Program-made: the position numbers and the translations under genes | In this document: positions 1 through 12,900 of the stretch, one piece after another | Layout of the letters: each line of letters begins with the position of its first letter | Position numbering within the stretch: position 1 is the first letter of the stretch | NCBI GenBank assembly: GCA_022702705.1 | Contig: CM040423.1 | Coordinates: 45,581,575 to 45,645,574, forward strand | DNA length: 64,000 bases | Source of the DNA: Papilionanthe hookeriana x Papilionanthe teres | Taxonomy: Eukaryota > Streptophyta > Magnoliopsida > Asparagales > Orchidaceae | Reading direction: 5' to 3' | The notes under the pieces: model-generated | Told to the model about the DNA's origin: nothing | The model's input: only the letters and a program-made list of their open reading frames with translations | Databases searched by the model: none

Positions 1-74
1 ATGCTGCAAAGTACCAAACACTTCCTGCAAGCTATCATAAAATAAGCTTACACTGCGAGTCCTTTATCAGAAAA

Positions 75-640
75 TTGAATGGTTCATCTTCCATTTCTCC
101 TGGGAGAGTAAACCCTCCTGCAATCCAGTTAGTTTTTTGGAGGGCCCCTTCACAGCATTGGATGAAACTAAATACTGATGGAAGTTACTCTAGTAGCAGG
201 GCTGACATTGGTGGCCTTTGCAGGAATTTTAAAGGACATTGTTTATGGTACTTTTCCGCTCCTATTGAGGCTTTAAATGCTCTTGAAGCTGAAACTGTAG
301 CTGTCTTTTGGGGGCTGAAATTGGCTTTGGCTCTAAAGCTGAACAATATACATGTGGAACTGGATTGCTTACAACTCTTGTACATCCTCCAACTCGAAAC
401 CCCCCCCCCCTGGTATCTGATCTATTGGATGAAAAAAATTCGAGTATCCGGCGGTCTATGCTCGGATCATGCAGTGCTTATGTTCCTAGGGAAGGCAACA
501 AACCGGCTCACCACCTTGCATATGAAGCTTCTTCCCCTCTATTACTTACTTGTCATAATAGACCTTCCTCTTTTTTGTCTTTTTTGCTTAAGGGGGATTG
601 TTTGGACATACCCCATCTTAGATGTAACTTTTCTTTTTGA
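75..640 (+). pseudogene. Relic of a LINE RNase H-like (RVT_3) domain
   Basis: The translation contains the typical start of the plant LINE-encoded RNase H-like domain, W-M-K-L-N-T-D-G-S, followed by an I-G-G-L-C-R-N-F-K-G strand and an E-A-E-T-V-A-V-F-W-G-L helix. The closing motif (R-E-G-N-K-P-A-H-H-L-A) lies in a different frame. The frame change falls near a run of C residues around 400-411, so the copy is dead or the homopolymer length is wrong. It lies in the KEA3 intron upstream of the exon at 905 and has nothing to do with that gene. It is a fragment: no reverse transcriptase is visible before it. Confidence 0.7.
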
Positions 641-904
641 TCAATGAATTTGCCCTTTTTATAAATATATATATCAATTGAAATAAAGAGTAGAATTTTA
701 TTAAAGTAGTTTTGATGATTTTCGGGAGGTGTGAAAAATGGGTCTAATTTAGAGATAAATTTTTGCCTTTTTGCCAAAGTAGGTATTAGATTATTAATAC
801 TTATTTATAAACGCTAAATTTGATTATTAATCGTTGTTGCTCTCTTGTTAAATATGCTACTAATTTATCACGTTTCATCAAGTTGTTCATCTAGCTTCTT
901 GCAG

Positions 905-3900
905 AGAAAGGGGAACTTCCAACAAGACTCGGTTCAGCGACTCTTGGAATTCTTCTTCTTCAGGTCAATTGTGTTTCCAACAGCTTGTTTCTCTCATCAA
1001 AACATTTAATTCCATACCATCTAGATAAGGGTAACTATGATCCAACGGAGTGAACTGAATATCTGATTTCTTGTTACGCAGTTCCAAATTTTGCAAGAGA
1101 ATTGCCTTTATTGAGAACTTTTTGATCAATAAAAAATTAACATAAGTTTTTTCATTTTTTATTTTTTACTTCTTCAGGATATAGCTGTTGTTCCTCTTCT
1201 AGTCATACTTCCCATTCTGGAGAGTCAGGTAACCAAATGGATTCCTGTAACATAATTGTTTTTATTTATGTAAAAGAGAAGTAAACAGCTCCCTTACATG
1301 TATTTTGGTAGTCATATCGTGTAAAATATATTGCTTTGTTTGGAATATATCTACACAGATAAACATGTCTGAACTCTATGCATTGCTTGGGCTGAATTTG
1401 TACTTGGAAATGATGCCTTGTACTTGGAAATGATGCCGCAAATTCTGTTTCAGATTCTTTAAATTTATTCTACTTTTGGATTGTTACCTATTGAGGTGAC
1501 AGTCGAAAATGATAGTTGATGCAGAGAATGTAGATCTTAAACCTTGGTGTATGCAGCGTCTGATTTCAGTTACATTCAAAGTAGTCATACAATACATTGA
1601 TCTATTTTGAATTATTGCCTCATTGCCAAATTTTTTAGTGAAATGGTTAATGTATAAAAAGAATATTGTTCATATAGCGATGCAGCAAAGCGAGAACAGG
1701 AAGAAAAATGGAGGAACAAAAAAGGAAAAAATGGAAAAATTAATTCCCGGTATACTAAATTGAGGATAACCAACCGTTAGTGCCTCACTACTACAATTCA
1801 CTATATATACTTCAATGAACAAGTAATATTAATAACTTGTATGACCCGAGAAGGAACCCAACCCAACTAATAAAGAAAACTAAGTAAACAAATACTAATA
1901 ATAAGACTATAAAAGGATATGATGACCCGAGAAGGAACTCAACCCAACTAATAAAGAAAACTAAGTAAATAAATACTAATAATAAGACTATATAAAAGGA
2001 TATGCGTTTAATGATGTTATGCTAGTTGCATCAGGGCCTGCCTCCTCAGCAGAACCATCCTGAGTACGGTTACTGTAGTAGAGTTGCCATGAAATGTGGA
2101 GGTCAGAAGGGAGTTTGAAGATGTATTATTGTCATTAATTTTTCCTTCCTTGAATAAGAATGGACAATGGCCCAGCTTCTTCGGCTTTTAGCCTAGAATA
2201 GTTTCTGACGGGAAATCTTTCCTTCCTTAAATACACTAAACTATATCCACACATTAAATTCTTTAACTCTCCTATGCACATCCGTCTGCAGTTTATATTT
2301 AACTGAAGTGTCCTATAATTTTTATCGCTTATTTTGTAACACAGCTTCAATAGCTGTTTTAGCAGCCACACTGTTCTTGGGCCTCGGTAAAATAGCTAAA
2401 TCTGCAATTAGATTTGGGTATTTAGTATTAACAATGTTGGATGGGGATGAACCCATGGAACGATTGGCAGAGTTAAAAGCAAACTTTGCCTGATATAAAG
2501 CGTTATCCCACTGTTTTGGCCTTTCACTAGCCACACATCTTAGCATATTGCCCAAATCTGTTAACTGCTTTAGTCTGACCTTCGGACTGTGAGTAACTTG
2601 CTTAACTGAAATTTAATTCTTTGAGAAATTCTATCCATAGTTCCCTCCAGAAGCAGCTCATAAACTTCGCATCATGTTCAGACATGATATTAAGGGGGAC
2701 TTCATGAAGTCTAACTATTTCTATAAAAAATGTTAGTATGTGGAGCCTGGTTTCGAAAAAGAATAAAAATAAAAACAAAAACTAATAGCTGTTCCTGCCT
2801 GCTCCTCCCGCCTGCTTCCGCTTCCCTCTTCTCAAATTAAAAGGGGCGATCTAGCGATTGATAAGTAGCGAAAAAGAAGAATAGCAAGGAAGGCCTCCCT
2901 TTCGGCTGCAGTGCTCTCGCTCTTGGCTTTTCGATATCATGAGATTTACTGCTCACGTGAGGAAGAGAGACATCGCAAGGTATCGCTCTGCAAGGCTTCT
3001 TTAGTGTCCTTCGACGTTACCTCACAGGAATAGAGAGGCATGGAGTCCTTTCTACCGTGTGGCTTACGGTAGAGAAAGAGAGGGAGAGGAGAGAAGAAGA
3101 GAGTTTGTTGTTCATGGTGGAATGTACACTACAGGCTTACTTTTCTATTGGATTCTTCTTCCTGTGTGGTTACGAGTAAAGAGGTAGAGAGAGAAAGTTG
3201 ATTCGTCTAAACATCGACGAGATCGACGGTTTGTAATCCTCAAATAATAAAATTCTCTGCAATTCTGTGAATGTAAGCAATTTGTCGAACCACATAAATC
3301 TGTCTTTGTTGTTTGTGTAATTTTCTCGTTCCAATTTTTCTCTTTATTGTCGTTGTGTAGGTTCAGATCTGAGAAAAGACAATAGCTGGAGATGAAGTGA
3401 AGTTTTCAGGGGTTAAAAAGTTTGATGACAGATTTTTTTTGTTACTGGAGGATGCAGATAGATGACTACCTCTATGGGAAGAAACTGTATATTTCTTTAT
3501 TGGGGAAAAGACCGGAAAGGATGGATGAGGTTGAATAAAATTTGTTGGATCGATAAATTCTGGGGTTATTCGATTAACTCTGTCGAGATCCGTTGCTCAT
3601 AACGTTATCAAAGAAATGACTATTGCAGATCTCATGACAGCTTTATCAGGTATGTATTGAAAGTCGTCAGCGAATAACAAAGTGCACCTGATGAAAATAT
3701 TATTCAATTTGAAGATGACGAAATGTACGTCTGTTGTACAAAGTTTGAATGATTTCAATACTATCACAAATCAATTTTCATCAGTAGAAATTGAATTTAA
3801 TGATGAGATGTGTGCACTGATATTGTTAGCTTCATTGCCTAATAGATGGGAAGCAATGAGAATAACTGTCAGTAATTCTACAGTTAGGTCTAAACTGAAA

Positions 3901-6900
3901 TATGATGATATTCATGATTTGATTTTGGCTGAGGAGGTGCGCAAGAAAGACTGAAGAATTCTCAATTTCAAGTTTGGCACTGAATGTTGACTCTCAAGGA
4001 AAAACACTGAACAAGAAATCAAGCAGAGGAAGATCAAAATCAAAGCATAGAGGTAGGAGCAAGTCAAGGCCTGAAAACAAGTAACTTGCTGAAATTGTGG
4101 AAAAACTGGTCATATAAAGAGAAACTGCAGAAATCCCAAGAAAACAGAGAATGATAACGCAAATGTGGTAATTGAAGAAGCACATGATGCACTACTGCTG
4201 ACATTTCATTATTTTTTGATGATTGTATACTGGATTTAGTGGCTTCTTTCATTAAAACTTTCCATCGGGAATTGATGCGGAATTATGTTGCATGTGACTT
4301 TGAGAAAGTATATCTGGCAGATGGTGAAGCTTTGAATGTGGTAGGAATTGGAGACATTAACATCGAGCTTCCAAATAAGAACAATTGGACTCTGCAAAAT
4401 GTCAGACACATTTTTGAGTTGAAGAAAAATCTCATTTCTGTTGGGTAGCTCGATGAGTGTGGACGTTCAGTAATGTTCTCAGATAGCTCTTGAAAGGTTA
4501 CAAAAGGAGTACTGGTACTGACTCGGGATGAGAAAATATGTATATTATATATGACTACTGGTTTAATTAACAGTGTTGGTATTATCGTTGCAAAGATCTC
4601 AATAGAGTTGTGGCATTCCAAACTTGTTTACATGAGTCAGAGGGGTATGAAAGAACATCAGTTCAGATGCAAGTTACCATAACTGAAGTCAGTTGATCTC
4701 AGCATATGTGAGAGTTGCATTATGGAGAAACAGAGGAATATCAGTTTCTTGAAAAGTGGCAAGACGCCAAAGGCAAGAAAGCTGGATCTAGTACACACTG
4801 ATGTGTAGGGATCTCAAGTAGCATCACTTGGAGGCTCTCATTACTATGTCACATTCATTGATGATCATAGTAGAATGGTATGGGTTTATTTCTTGGAGCA
4901 TAAAGGACTTGGAAAACCATGATTGAGACAAAGACAAGCTTAAAGCTGAAATGTCTGAGGTGTGATAATGGTGGTGAGTACATTGATGGTGGTTCAATGT
5001 GTTGTGCAACTCAGGCATCAGAATGGAGAAGACCATTAGAGGGACACCACGACAAAATAATATTGCATAACGCATGAACATGATCATTAATGAGCGGGCT
5101 ACAAGCATGAGATTGTACGCTGGACGACCACTTTCTGGGCAGAAGCAGTCAGCACTGCAGTTTTTTTGATCAGCAGAGGGTCATCCGTTCCATAGATTCT
5201 TAATTGTCTGAGGAGGTCAGGAGTGGAAAAAGGTCAAATTTTCTCGCTTTAAAACCTTTAGATGTCTTTCTTATGTTCTAAGTAATCCTGATGCTCGAAG
5301 TAAACTTGAGGCTAAGTCAAAGAAGTGTTAATTCATTGGCTATAGAGGTGAGCCATTTAGATATCATTTTTTGGATAATCAGGATCATAAAATCATAAGG
5401 AGCATAAATGGATTTTAAATGAGAAGGTTATGTACAAGAACAAGGCCACTAAATTTTCTGGAACAACACCGCGGAAATCTGAGTTGATAAGGTTTAACGA
5501 TTTACCAAAGGTCACAGTGCAGTGCAGAGATACAAGTGAAGAGGAGAGTGGGTCCGGGGCACCCATTCCTTTTATTCGCAGTCAGTTTCAGAGTCGTCCA
5601 CCCCTACAACTGCAGTTTGCAGGTCAGAAAGGACTAGAAGTTCTACACAGCGTTACTTACCAACTTCAAACTACATTCTGCTGACAGATGGTGGAGAATC
5701 ACAGAGTTGTGAAGAAATCTTGCAAGATGAAAATTCGAGCAAGTAGAAGCTTGTCATGAAGAAAAAGATAGATTCTCTGCTAAAAGTCAGACATGGGAGG
5801 TGACAAATCTTCCACCAAGGAAGAAGGAATTACATAAGGTGAAGACTGAGCTTTGTTGTTATATCAAACATTATGACAAGTCTTATATTATTCTACTGTT
5901 ATATGTGAATGACATGCTAATTATATGGGCTAGTATTGATGAGATCAATAATCTGAAGAAGTAGATATCATAGCACTTTGCAATGAAGGGTTTGGGAGCT
6001 ACAAAACACATCATTGGCATGAGAATTGTCAGAGATAGAATCATTGCACGTTGCGACTCTCTCAAGCTGAGTATGTGAAAAAGGTGCTTATCAGGTTTAA
6101 CATGGATAAGGCCAAACCAGTTGGCACACCTTTGGGTAGTTATTTCAGACTCTGCAAGAATCAATCACCCAAGTCAGAGGAAGAACGTGACCAAGAGTAA
6201 ATTCCTTACGCCTCAGCTATTAGTTCACTTATGTATGTTATGGTTTGCACCAGACCGGATATTGCCCATGCAATAGGAGTTAGCAGATACATGAGTAATC
6301 CAGGATAGGAATATTGGGAAGCAGTAAAATGGATCTTATGGTACCTAAAGGGCTCTTCAGAACTTGATTGTGTTTCGCAGGAAAGCATTTAGAGGTACAA
6401 GGCTATGTTAATGCTGGTTTAGCTGAAGACATTTGATATCGGAAGAAGTATTACATACTATATTTATACTCTTGGTGGCACTGCACATGAGGTTCAAATC
6501 TACAAAAGACAGTTTCTTTGTCTACTACAAAAGCTGAGTATATATCAGTGTCAGAGGCTGCAAATGAGATGATATAGCTACAAGGCTTCTTGGAGGAATT
6601 GGGCAAGAAGAATCAGAAGGGCATTCTCTACAGTGATAGTCAGTGTGTCATATTCCTTGTCAGGAATCTAGCATTTTAGTCAGAACTAAGCACATTTAGA
6701 TCATATATCACTTCATACGGTTATTGTTAGATAACAAACAGTTATTGCTTGAGAAAATTTATGGAAGCATGAACTCTGCTGATATGTTGACTAAAGGTGT
6801 AACACTTGAGAAGCTGAAGTTGTGCGCAACGTCAGTTGGTCTTCTAGCTTGAAGACATGGGCCTTGAGTTGCAGAGGTGAAGGATATCAGTTTGAGGAGA

Positions 6901-9900
6901 AAGTATGATGTTGTCTTTTTACCGGTCTCCAAATGGAAGATTTATTAGTATGTGGAGCTTGGTTTCGAAAAGAAAATAAAAATAGAAACAAATAATTGTT
7001 CCCACCTGCTTCTCCCTCTTGCTCCCGCCTCCCTCTTCACGAATTAAAAGGAGCAATCGAATGATTGGTAAGTAGCGAAAAGAAGAATAGCAAGGAAGGC
7101 CTCCCTTTCAGCTGCAGTGCTCTCCCTCTTAGCTTTTCGGTATTCATGAGATTTAGTGCTCACGTGAGGAAGAAAGGCATCACAAGGTATCGCTCTCAAA
7201 GGCTTCTTCCTCTGCGTTCTTCGGCGTTGGCTCACAGGAGTAGAGAGGCAAGGAGTCCTTTCTACTGTGTGGCTTACGATAGAGAGAAAGTGAGTTTACT
7301 ATTCACGGTGGAATATACACTGCAGGCTTGATTTTCTTTTGGATTCTTCTTCCTGTGTGGTTACGGGTATAGAGGTAGCGAGAGAAATTTGATTCTTGTA
7401 AACGTGAACACGATCGACGGTATGTAATCCTCAAGTAATAAAATCTTCTGCAATTCCGTAGACATAGGCAATTTGTCGAACCACATAAATTTGCGTGTCT
7501 TTGTTGTTTCTGTGCAATTTTCTCGTTCCAATTATTCGCTTTGTTGCCGTCGTTTTTACACTACAAAAAACAATGTGACTCGCATCCAAAGTTCACTTAC
7601 AAGGAACCAAATGCACCGGCTTAGAAAATCAATCTACTACCACCATTCTTAAATCAACTCCATGTTGAGTTTTAGGTAAACCCAACATGAAATTAAGCTT
7701 AAATCTTCCAAAATAGTGGTAAGAATGGAAATGAGTGTATAAGCTAGCGTTTCGAGTAGTTCCCTTCCGCATCTGACAAACATAACACCTCTTCACAAAG
7801 AGGTCTTCCATTCTTCCCCTTCTTTGATACATATCTAATAATATCCACTATGGAGTAACCTGACCTGCAATTACGTAGATATTTAGTTTCCAAATGATGG
7901 CAAAAACTTGACCCAATTTATATTTAGCGGCTAGTGTGTATACATGATATGTTATAGAATTTAGAGTTTGATTAATAGTTTACACACTATGGGTACTACA
8001 CAAGTATACGTATTGTTTCAAGTAATATAGAATTTTCTTTAGAAACCCCAGTATCGATCCCATAGGGAAGGAGAAACTATCGTCACTCACTTAAAAAAAA
8101 TCTACTTAAACTGCAAACAAATATTTTGGAAAATAATGTCGAAGAGTTTGTAAAAGGCTAAAACCTATTTTAAAGCTAAAAAACAAATTCGGTGTTTCCA
8201 AACTAGTTTTATGTAGAAAAGTTCTAGTTATGTGAAAGTTCTTTTCCATTATAAAAAGATCATAATCAGTGTAAGAATCAAATGTTTAAGACTTTAAATG
8301 TAGGTTTGTGATAAATAGGAGCATACAAATTCTTTACTCTCTTCCAAATGTATAAAGAACATTTGTCAATCTAAAGTTAAGTTCCTAATTGATATGGTTA
8401 CGTTGGGTAGGTTATAGTCTCTCACTTCCAGATTATCCATTGTGTCTTCTCTATAGGACTAACTAGGCCTTAGATTCTAAACTCTAGATCGAAATTGTTA
8501 AGGTTAGAATCACCAATTCTACGCCCATCAAAACTTATCTACATATCTATTTTCAATAACCCGTGAATTACCTTCTCACACACGAAATTAATGTGTTTAT
8601 TTGAGAGGGCTCAGGTTATTATGGATTCATAACAAATTTTAATGTTCCAATTGGCTAGATTGAAGATGTAAATGAATAACAAAGTAATCAATCATCACAA
8701 TTATGAAATAAGAGAAATCTTAAATAATTTTAATCCTACACGTGATTACTTATTGCAAGGAGAAAGAATAAGAAAACTACTTAGAATTCATGAGAATAAC
8801 ACAACAAAACATGATTTATATAAAAACCAAGTTTACACAGTAAAACAGAACAAAAACAAAAGTACAAAATACTTATCTCAAAGTTTTCTCAAGTTCCATT
8901 GATGACTTCTTGCTCAAATAAACACACTAAAACACACACTAAAATGACACACACACACGCACCAAGACTTAGAACCCCTCGCACCACACACACCAACCAT
9001 GACAACAAAGCCTCTTCTTTCGACCAGCCAATGGCTTCTTTAAATAAAGCTCTCAAAATTATCAAGTCACTTCAAGCACCTTTCCAAAATTTTTCAAAAT
9101 TCATTGCACAAAAGCCAAAATCGTTTCTGGCACCTAGGCACCCAACTGTGGCGCCTAGGCGCCCACCTTCTAAAAGCCTCAAATAATTATCTGTCGTCTA
9201 GGCATCAGTTGACTTTTTGCTCATTTGCTTCATTTAACCTCTTTTTGCTTCATTTTTGCTCGTTTTATTCTTTTACTACATTTCTTGTACCTGAAACCAA
9301 AAAAACATACAAAATATCTTCTATTAAAGTGTATCATTAAAAATGAGTATAAAATACTTATAAAAAATTAGCATATTTTTAGGTGTATCATGGAGTTCCT
9401 GTTTGGTGAATACCTTGGCCCCTTGGAGCTTGTTCAGCATTTCCTCCAACCTCAGAAGAGGGAATTCATATTTCACAGTTATCTTATTATTGGAACGACT
9501 ATCCACACATAACCTCCATTTGCCATCTTTCTTTAGGACTACCAATGCCGGAACAACACAAGAACTCATACTTTGGTGATTAAAATTTTTGGACAGCAAC
9601 TCATTCACAATGTTTGTTAGAATCTTTTGTTCTTTAGGGTTCTTTCGGAAGTGAGAGAGACTTGGAGGTGTAGCTTCTGGATGGAGGTTAATTTGATGTT
9701 GAATGGATCTGACGGGCAGAAATGTGTTGGGTAATTCGGTAGGACTATGTCAACATATTTTTCCAATAGCTGTTAAATTTCAGTCGGTCTTTCTAAGCTC
9801 ACAATATTCGGTTCAGAGAAAAACAGTTTCAAGAGCATTTGATTCTGCTTATAGCATGTAATTAATTAAGGATCAAGGAGACAACATTGTCTTTCAATTC

Positions 9901-12900
9901 CTTGGGGTTATTGTTGGAAGGCAGTAACCGAATACTTTTACCGTTCCAATTGAACACATAAGCATCCTCCTTGTTGTTGTACCGTGCCCCCATGTCAAAT
10001 TAACACGGCCTTCACAGTATTTTGATGGCTAACTGACCCAACCCGCAATAAGTGTGTTTTTTATCTCCAAAATTTTGCCAGAAAATGTCTCAAATTATAT
10101 CTAGCGGCTAGTGTGAATAAATGTAATGATTGATGGATTATATAATAAATTTTCACATTATGGATACTATGCATGTATACGTATCGTTTCAAATAATATA
10201 AGATTTTCCTTAGAAACCCCAGTATCGATCTCATGGGAAAAGCCGTAACTCTTAAAATCAACTTATAGAAATTCTATTTAAATTGAAAATTAAACAAATA
10301 AGAGCTCTATAATGATAGGCTTACTAAAAATTACTGCTAAAAAGTTAAAAAGAAAGTAAAACTAAATGTAACAGCTTAATAAAATATAACAGCGAGTTTG
10401 GATATTATGTAAAACTTTTCTCCTTGCAAAGAGATTTTAAACTATGTAGGAATCAAGTGATTTAAGATAAAATTCATGTATTGTGACAAATAGAAGCATA
10501 CCTTATTCTTTACCCCCTCCCTGTGCTAACAAAGAACATTGGCTAATTTAAGGTTGATTCCTTAACATCGCGATTCCGCATCAGAACTATCTAGTCTCTC
10601 ACCTCTAGATGCCCCTAAGCCTTTGCCACTATGATGGTCGAATCCCAGTGTCAGTGTACTAAACCTTAAGCAAAATTGATAAAAATCTAGTCTGTCATTC
10701 TAGAACTAACAAATTCTACACCCATCAAAATTTATCTCTCTATTTATTTCCACGTGATCGCCATGACTGCCTAGAATGAAGTATTGTATTAACTAGTTGT
10801 GTGAAATCATAGCCCTCCCAGGTCATTATATGTCTAAACGGATTTTAACCTTACAAGTGGTCAGTTTGTAAAGTAAATGAAGATTCAGTGAAAATATCAT
10901 CACGATTTTTAAGAGTAAAAATAAGTCTTTAAATCATTTTTATCCCACAAGATTAATCCCATATACAAGGAGAAAAATGGGAACTACGCAGAATTCATGG
11001 GGATTAAACAAAAATAAAACATTTGCATTGAAATTCAAGTCTTACAACAAAAACTCAAACACAAATACAAAGTACCTTATGTCTTCTCTCCAAGCAAACT
11101 TCTGGAGTTTCCTTTAAGAAATATCCAAACTTTAATACACTAAAACACACTTACACATACACTTAAACACAAAATAAGAAAACCCTAATTTTCTACTACC
11201 GCACAATTGAAGTTTTGAGGCTCCAAAAGGTCTCTAAATTCGATCAAATCCTTCTCATTTAATAGAAAACAGTAAATAAACAAGGGTCGCTTCAAACGCC
11301 CCTCCAAATTTTGGTCAAATTCAATGGATTTTCTAGAAATGCAGTTTCCGGCGCTCTAGAGCCAATCTGGGGCGCTATAGCGCCCATCTGGCTGGAGTCT
11401 GGCGTTATTAGCACCAGGGGTGGCGCTATAACGCCACTTATATTTGCCAATTTTTGCTCCATTTTTTTCTCAGTTTCTCTAAATGTCTATTTCAAGTACC
11501 TGAAATAAAAAACATGCAATATATTTTTCTTTAAAGTGCAATATCATAAAAATATACATAAAATGGTTATAACATATACACTAAGTTATTTTTAGGTGGA
11601 TCACTAACATCTATTTTGATGATGTCACAATAGACAACACAATCAAAACTATTGCCGCTAGAAAAACTGACTCTGGAAAACTCAATTGTATTTCAATTCC
11701 TCTTTCGATTCAACTGATCTTATATGATATGGTTTGCTTGGAAATCTTCAAGTTGAGCACCTTCATCACCTTACTAGAAATTATGTTCTTCATGCATCGT
11801 CGTCAATCAACAAGAACTTCACACACATTACCATTGATGGTAGACCTAGTGCAGAATATAGCATGTCTTTGTGAAGGAACTGACTGTCCAGGAGCTATAA
11901 GGATTTTCTCCATAACTCGACAAGACTTGACTTTGTTCTCCTGGTATATCTGCCAATCCCTCAGTCTCTTCATTTTCAGCTTCCACCTAATGATCAAACT
12001 ATTCTTAACCCATCTCAGGATTTCTCTATTACGAGCACACTTAATTGTGGAGTTCTCAAGAAAAATTCGACATTTTAAGCAAAAGAAACCTCATGTTTAA
12101 TTGCCAGTTTCCCACTTTAATAACCCAATATCATTTTCTTGCCGTCTAATGCGGAATTTTGTTCCTTTGCGGAGTCTTGTTCATTCTTACATCGCTTTTC
12201 TCTTGAAAGCCTACCATCCTATAAGCTTGTCAAGAGCTGAGGCCTCAACGATCACTCTCCACCCTTGAGGATGCCCCAAACACAACTCCTATAATAAAAG
12301 GCAAAAATTGGTGCGAGGAAGGAGGAAGCCAATGAAGAAAGCTATTGAAGATGCCTGACCTTCTATTGGCAAGGAAGATGTTAAATCTTGTTTTTATATT
12401 GTTGAATAGAAACCACATAATTATACTTTTTTTTGGCTGATGGATAGAACCAGAACTTCATCTCTTTATTGTCTCTTATTCTCTTGCTTATATGAAATGT
12501 CAACCCCATCCTTTAAAGGTTCTGTTTATAGTGGTATATGTATAGAATTACTTCCAAGAAAATAATTTATAAAATAATTTTAAGCCAACAAAAAATGTTT
12601 ATTTAAAAAAATTTAATAATGTATTTATAAATCTCATTGCAATATTTACAATAAATAGAAGATCTCAATTATATTTTGACACGATAGTTTTAATGAACTC
12701 TTGGAAATAGAAAATTTTGATTTAACTGTTTAATGGTTAATATCAAAATAGCCTTGAGTCCAGTGCTCTTGCTGCATTAATTATTGATTCAACAACAACA
12801 ACAACAACAACAACAACAAAGCCTTAATCCCACTAAGTGGGGTCGGCTACATGAATTCTTTTTCTCCATTGCGTCCTATTTAGTGTCAAATTTTCGTTTA

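Larger units (their letters stand above)
2731..7565 (+). mobile_element. Ty1/Copia LTR retrotransposon, internally deleted and full of stops
   Basis: Two LTRs of about 0.6 kb flank a ~3.6-kb body. The body holds a gag piece (3682-3954, with L-P-N-R-W-E-A-M), a CCHC knuckle (C-x2-C-G-K-T-G-H-x4-C near 4090-4130), a protease piece (4239-4448), an integrase start (V-T-F-I-D-D-H-S-R near 4845), the 3' end of RT (L-Y-V-N-D-M-L-I near 5895, then C-T-R-P-D-I-A-H-A near 6245) and RNase H remnants. The RT core between about 5760 and 5830 is deleted. A run of A residues on both sides (2726-2730 and 7566-7570) can serve as a 5-bp target-site duplication. It interrupts the older gypsy integrase, which reads across the insertion point. 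Confidence 0.9.
2010..12280 (-). mobile_element. Decayed Ty3/gypsy retrotransposon, split by later insertions
   Basis: Minus-strand pieces read in the order of a gypsy pol gene. At 11605-12110 is the gag/protease border (G-Q-S-V-P-S-Q-R-H then V-C-E-V-L-V-D). At 9396-10060 is the start of reverse transcriptase (S-M-S-S-C-V-V-P-A-L-V-V-L-K-K-D-G, then N-K-I-T-V-K-Y). At 7571-7890 is the integrase zinc finger and catalytic start (C-Y-V-C-Q, F-M-L-G-L-P). At 2010-2726 is the integrase core end and C-terminal domain (D-A-K-F-M-S, W-D-N-A-L, L-R-K-E-R-F-P). Frames are broken in every piece, and most of RT plus RNase H is missing. The gaps between pieces are filled by a Copia element and by two copies of a ~1.5-kb repeat. 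It lies antisense inside a KEA3 intron. Confidence 0.82.
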
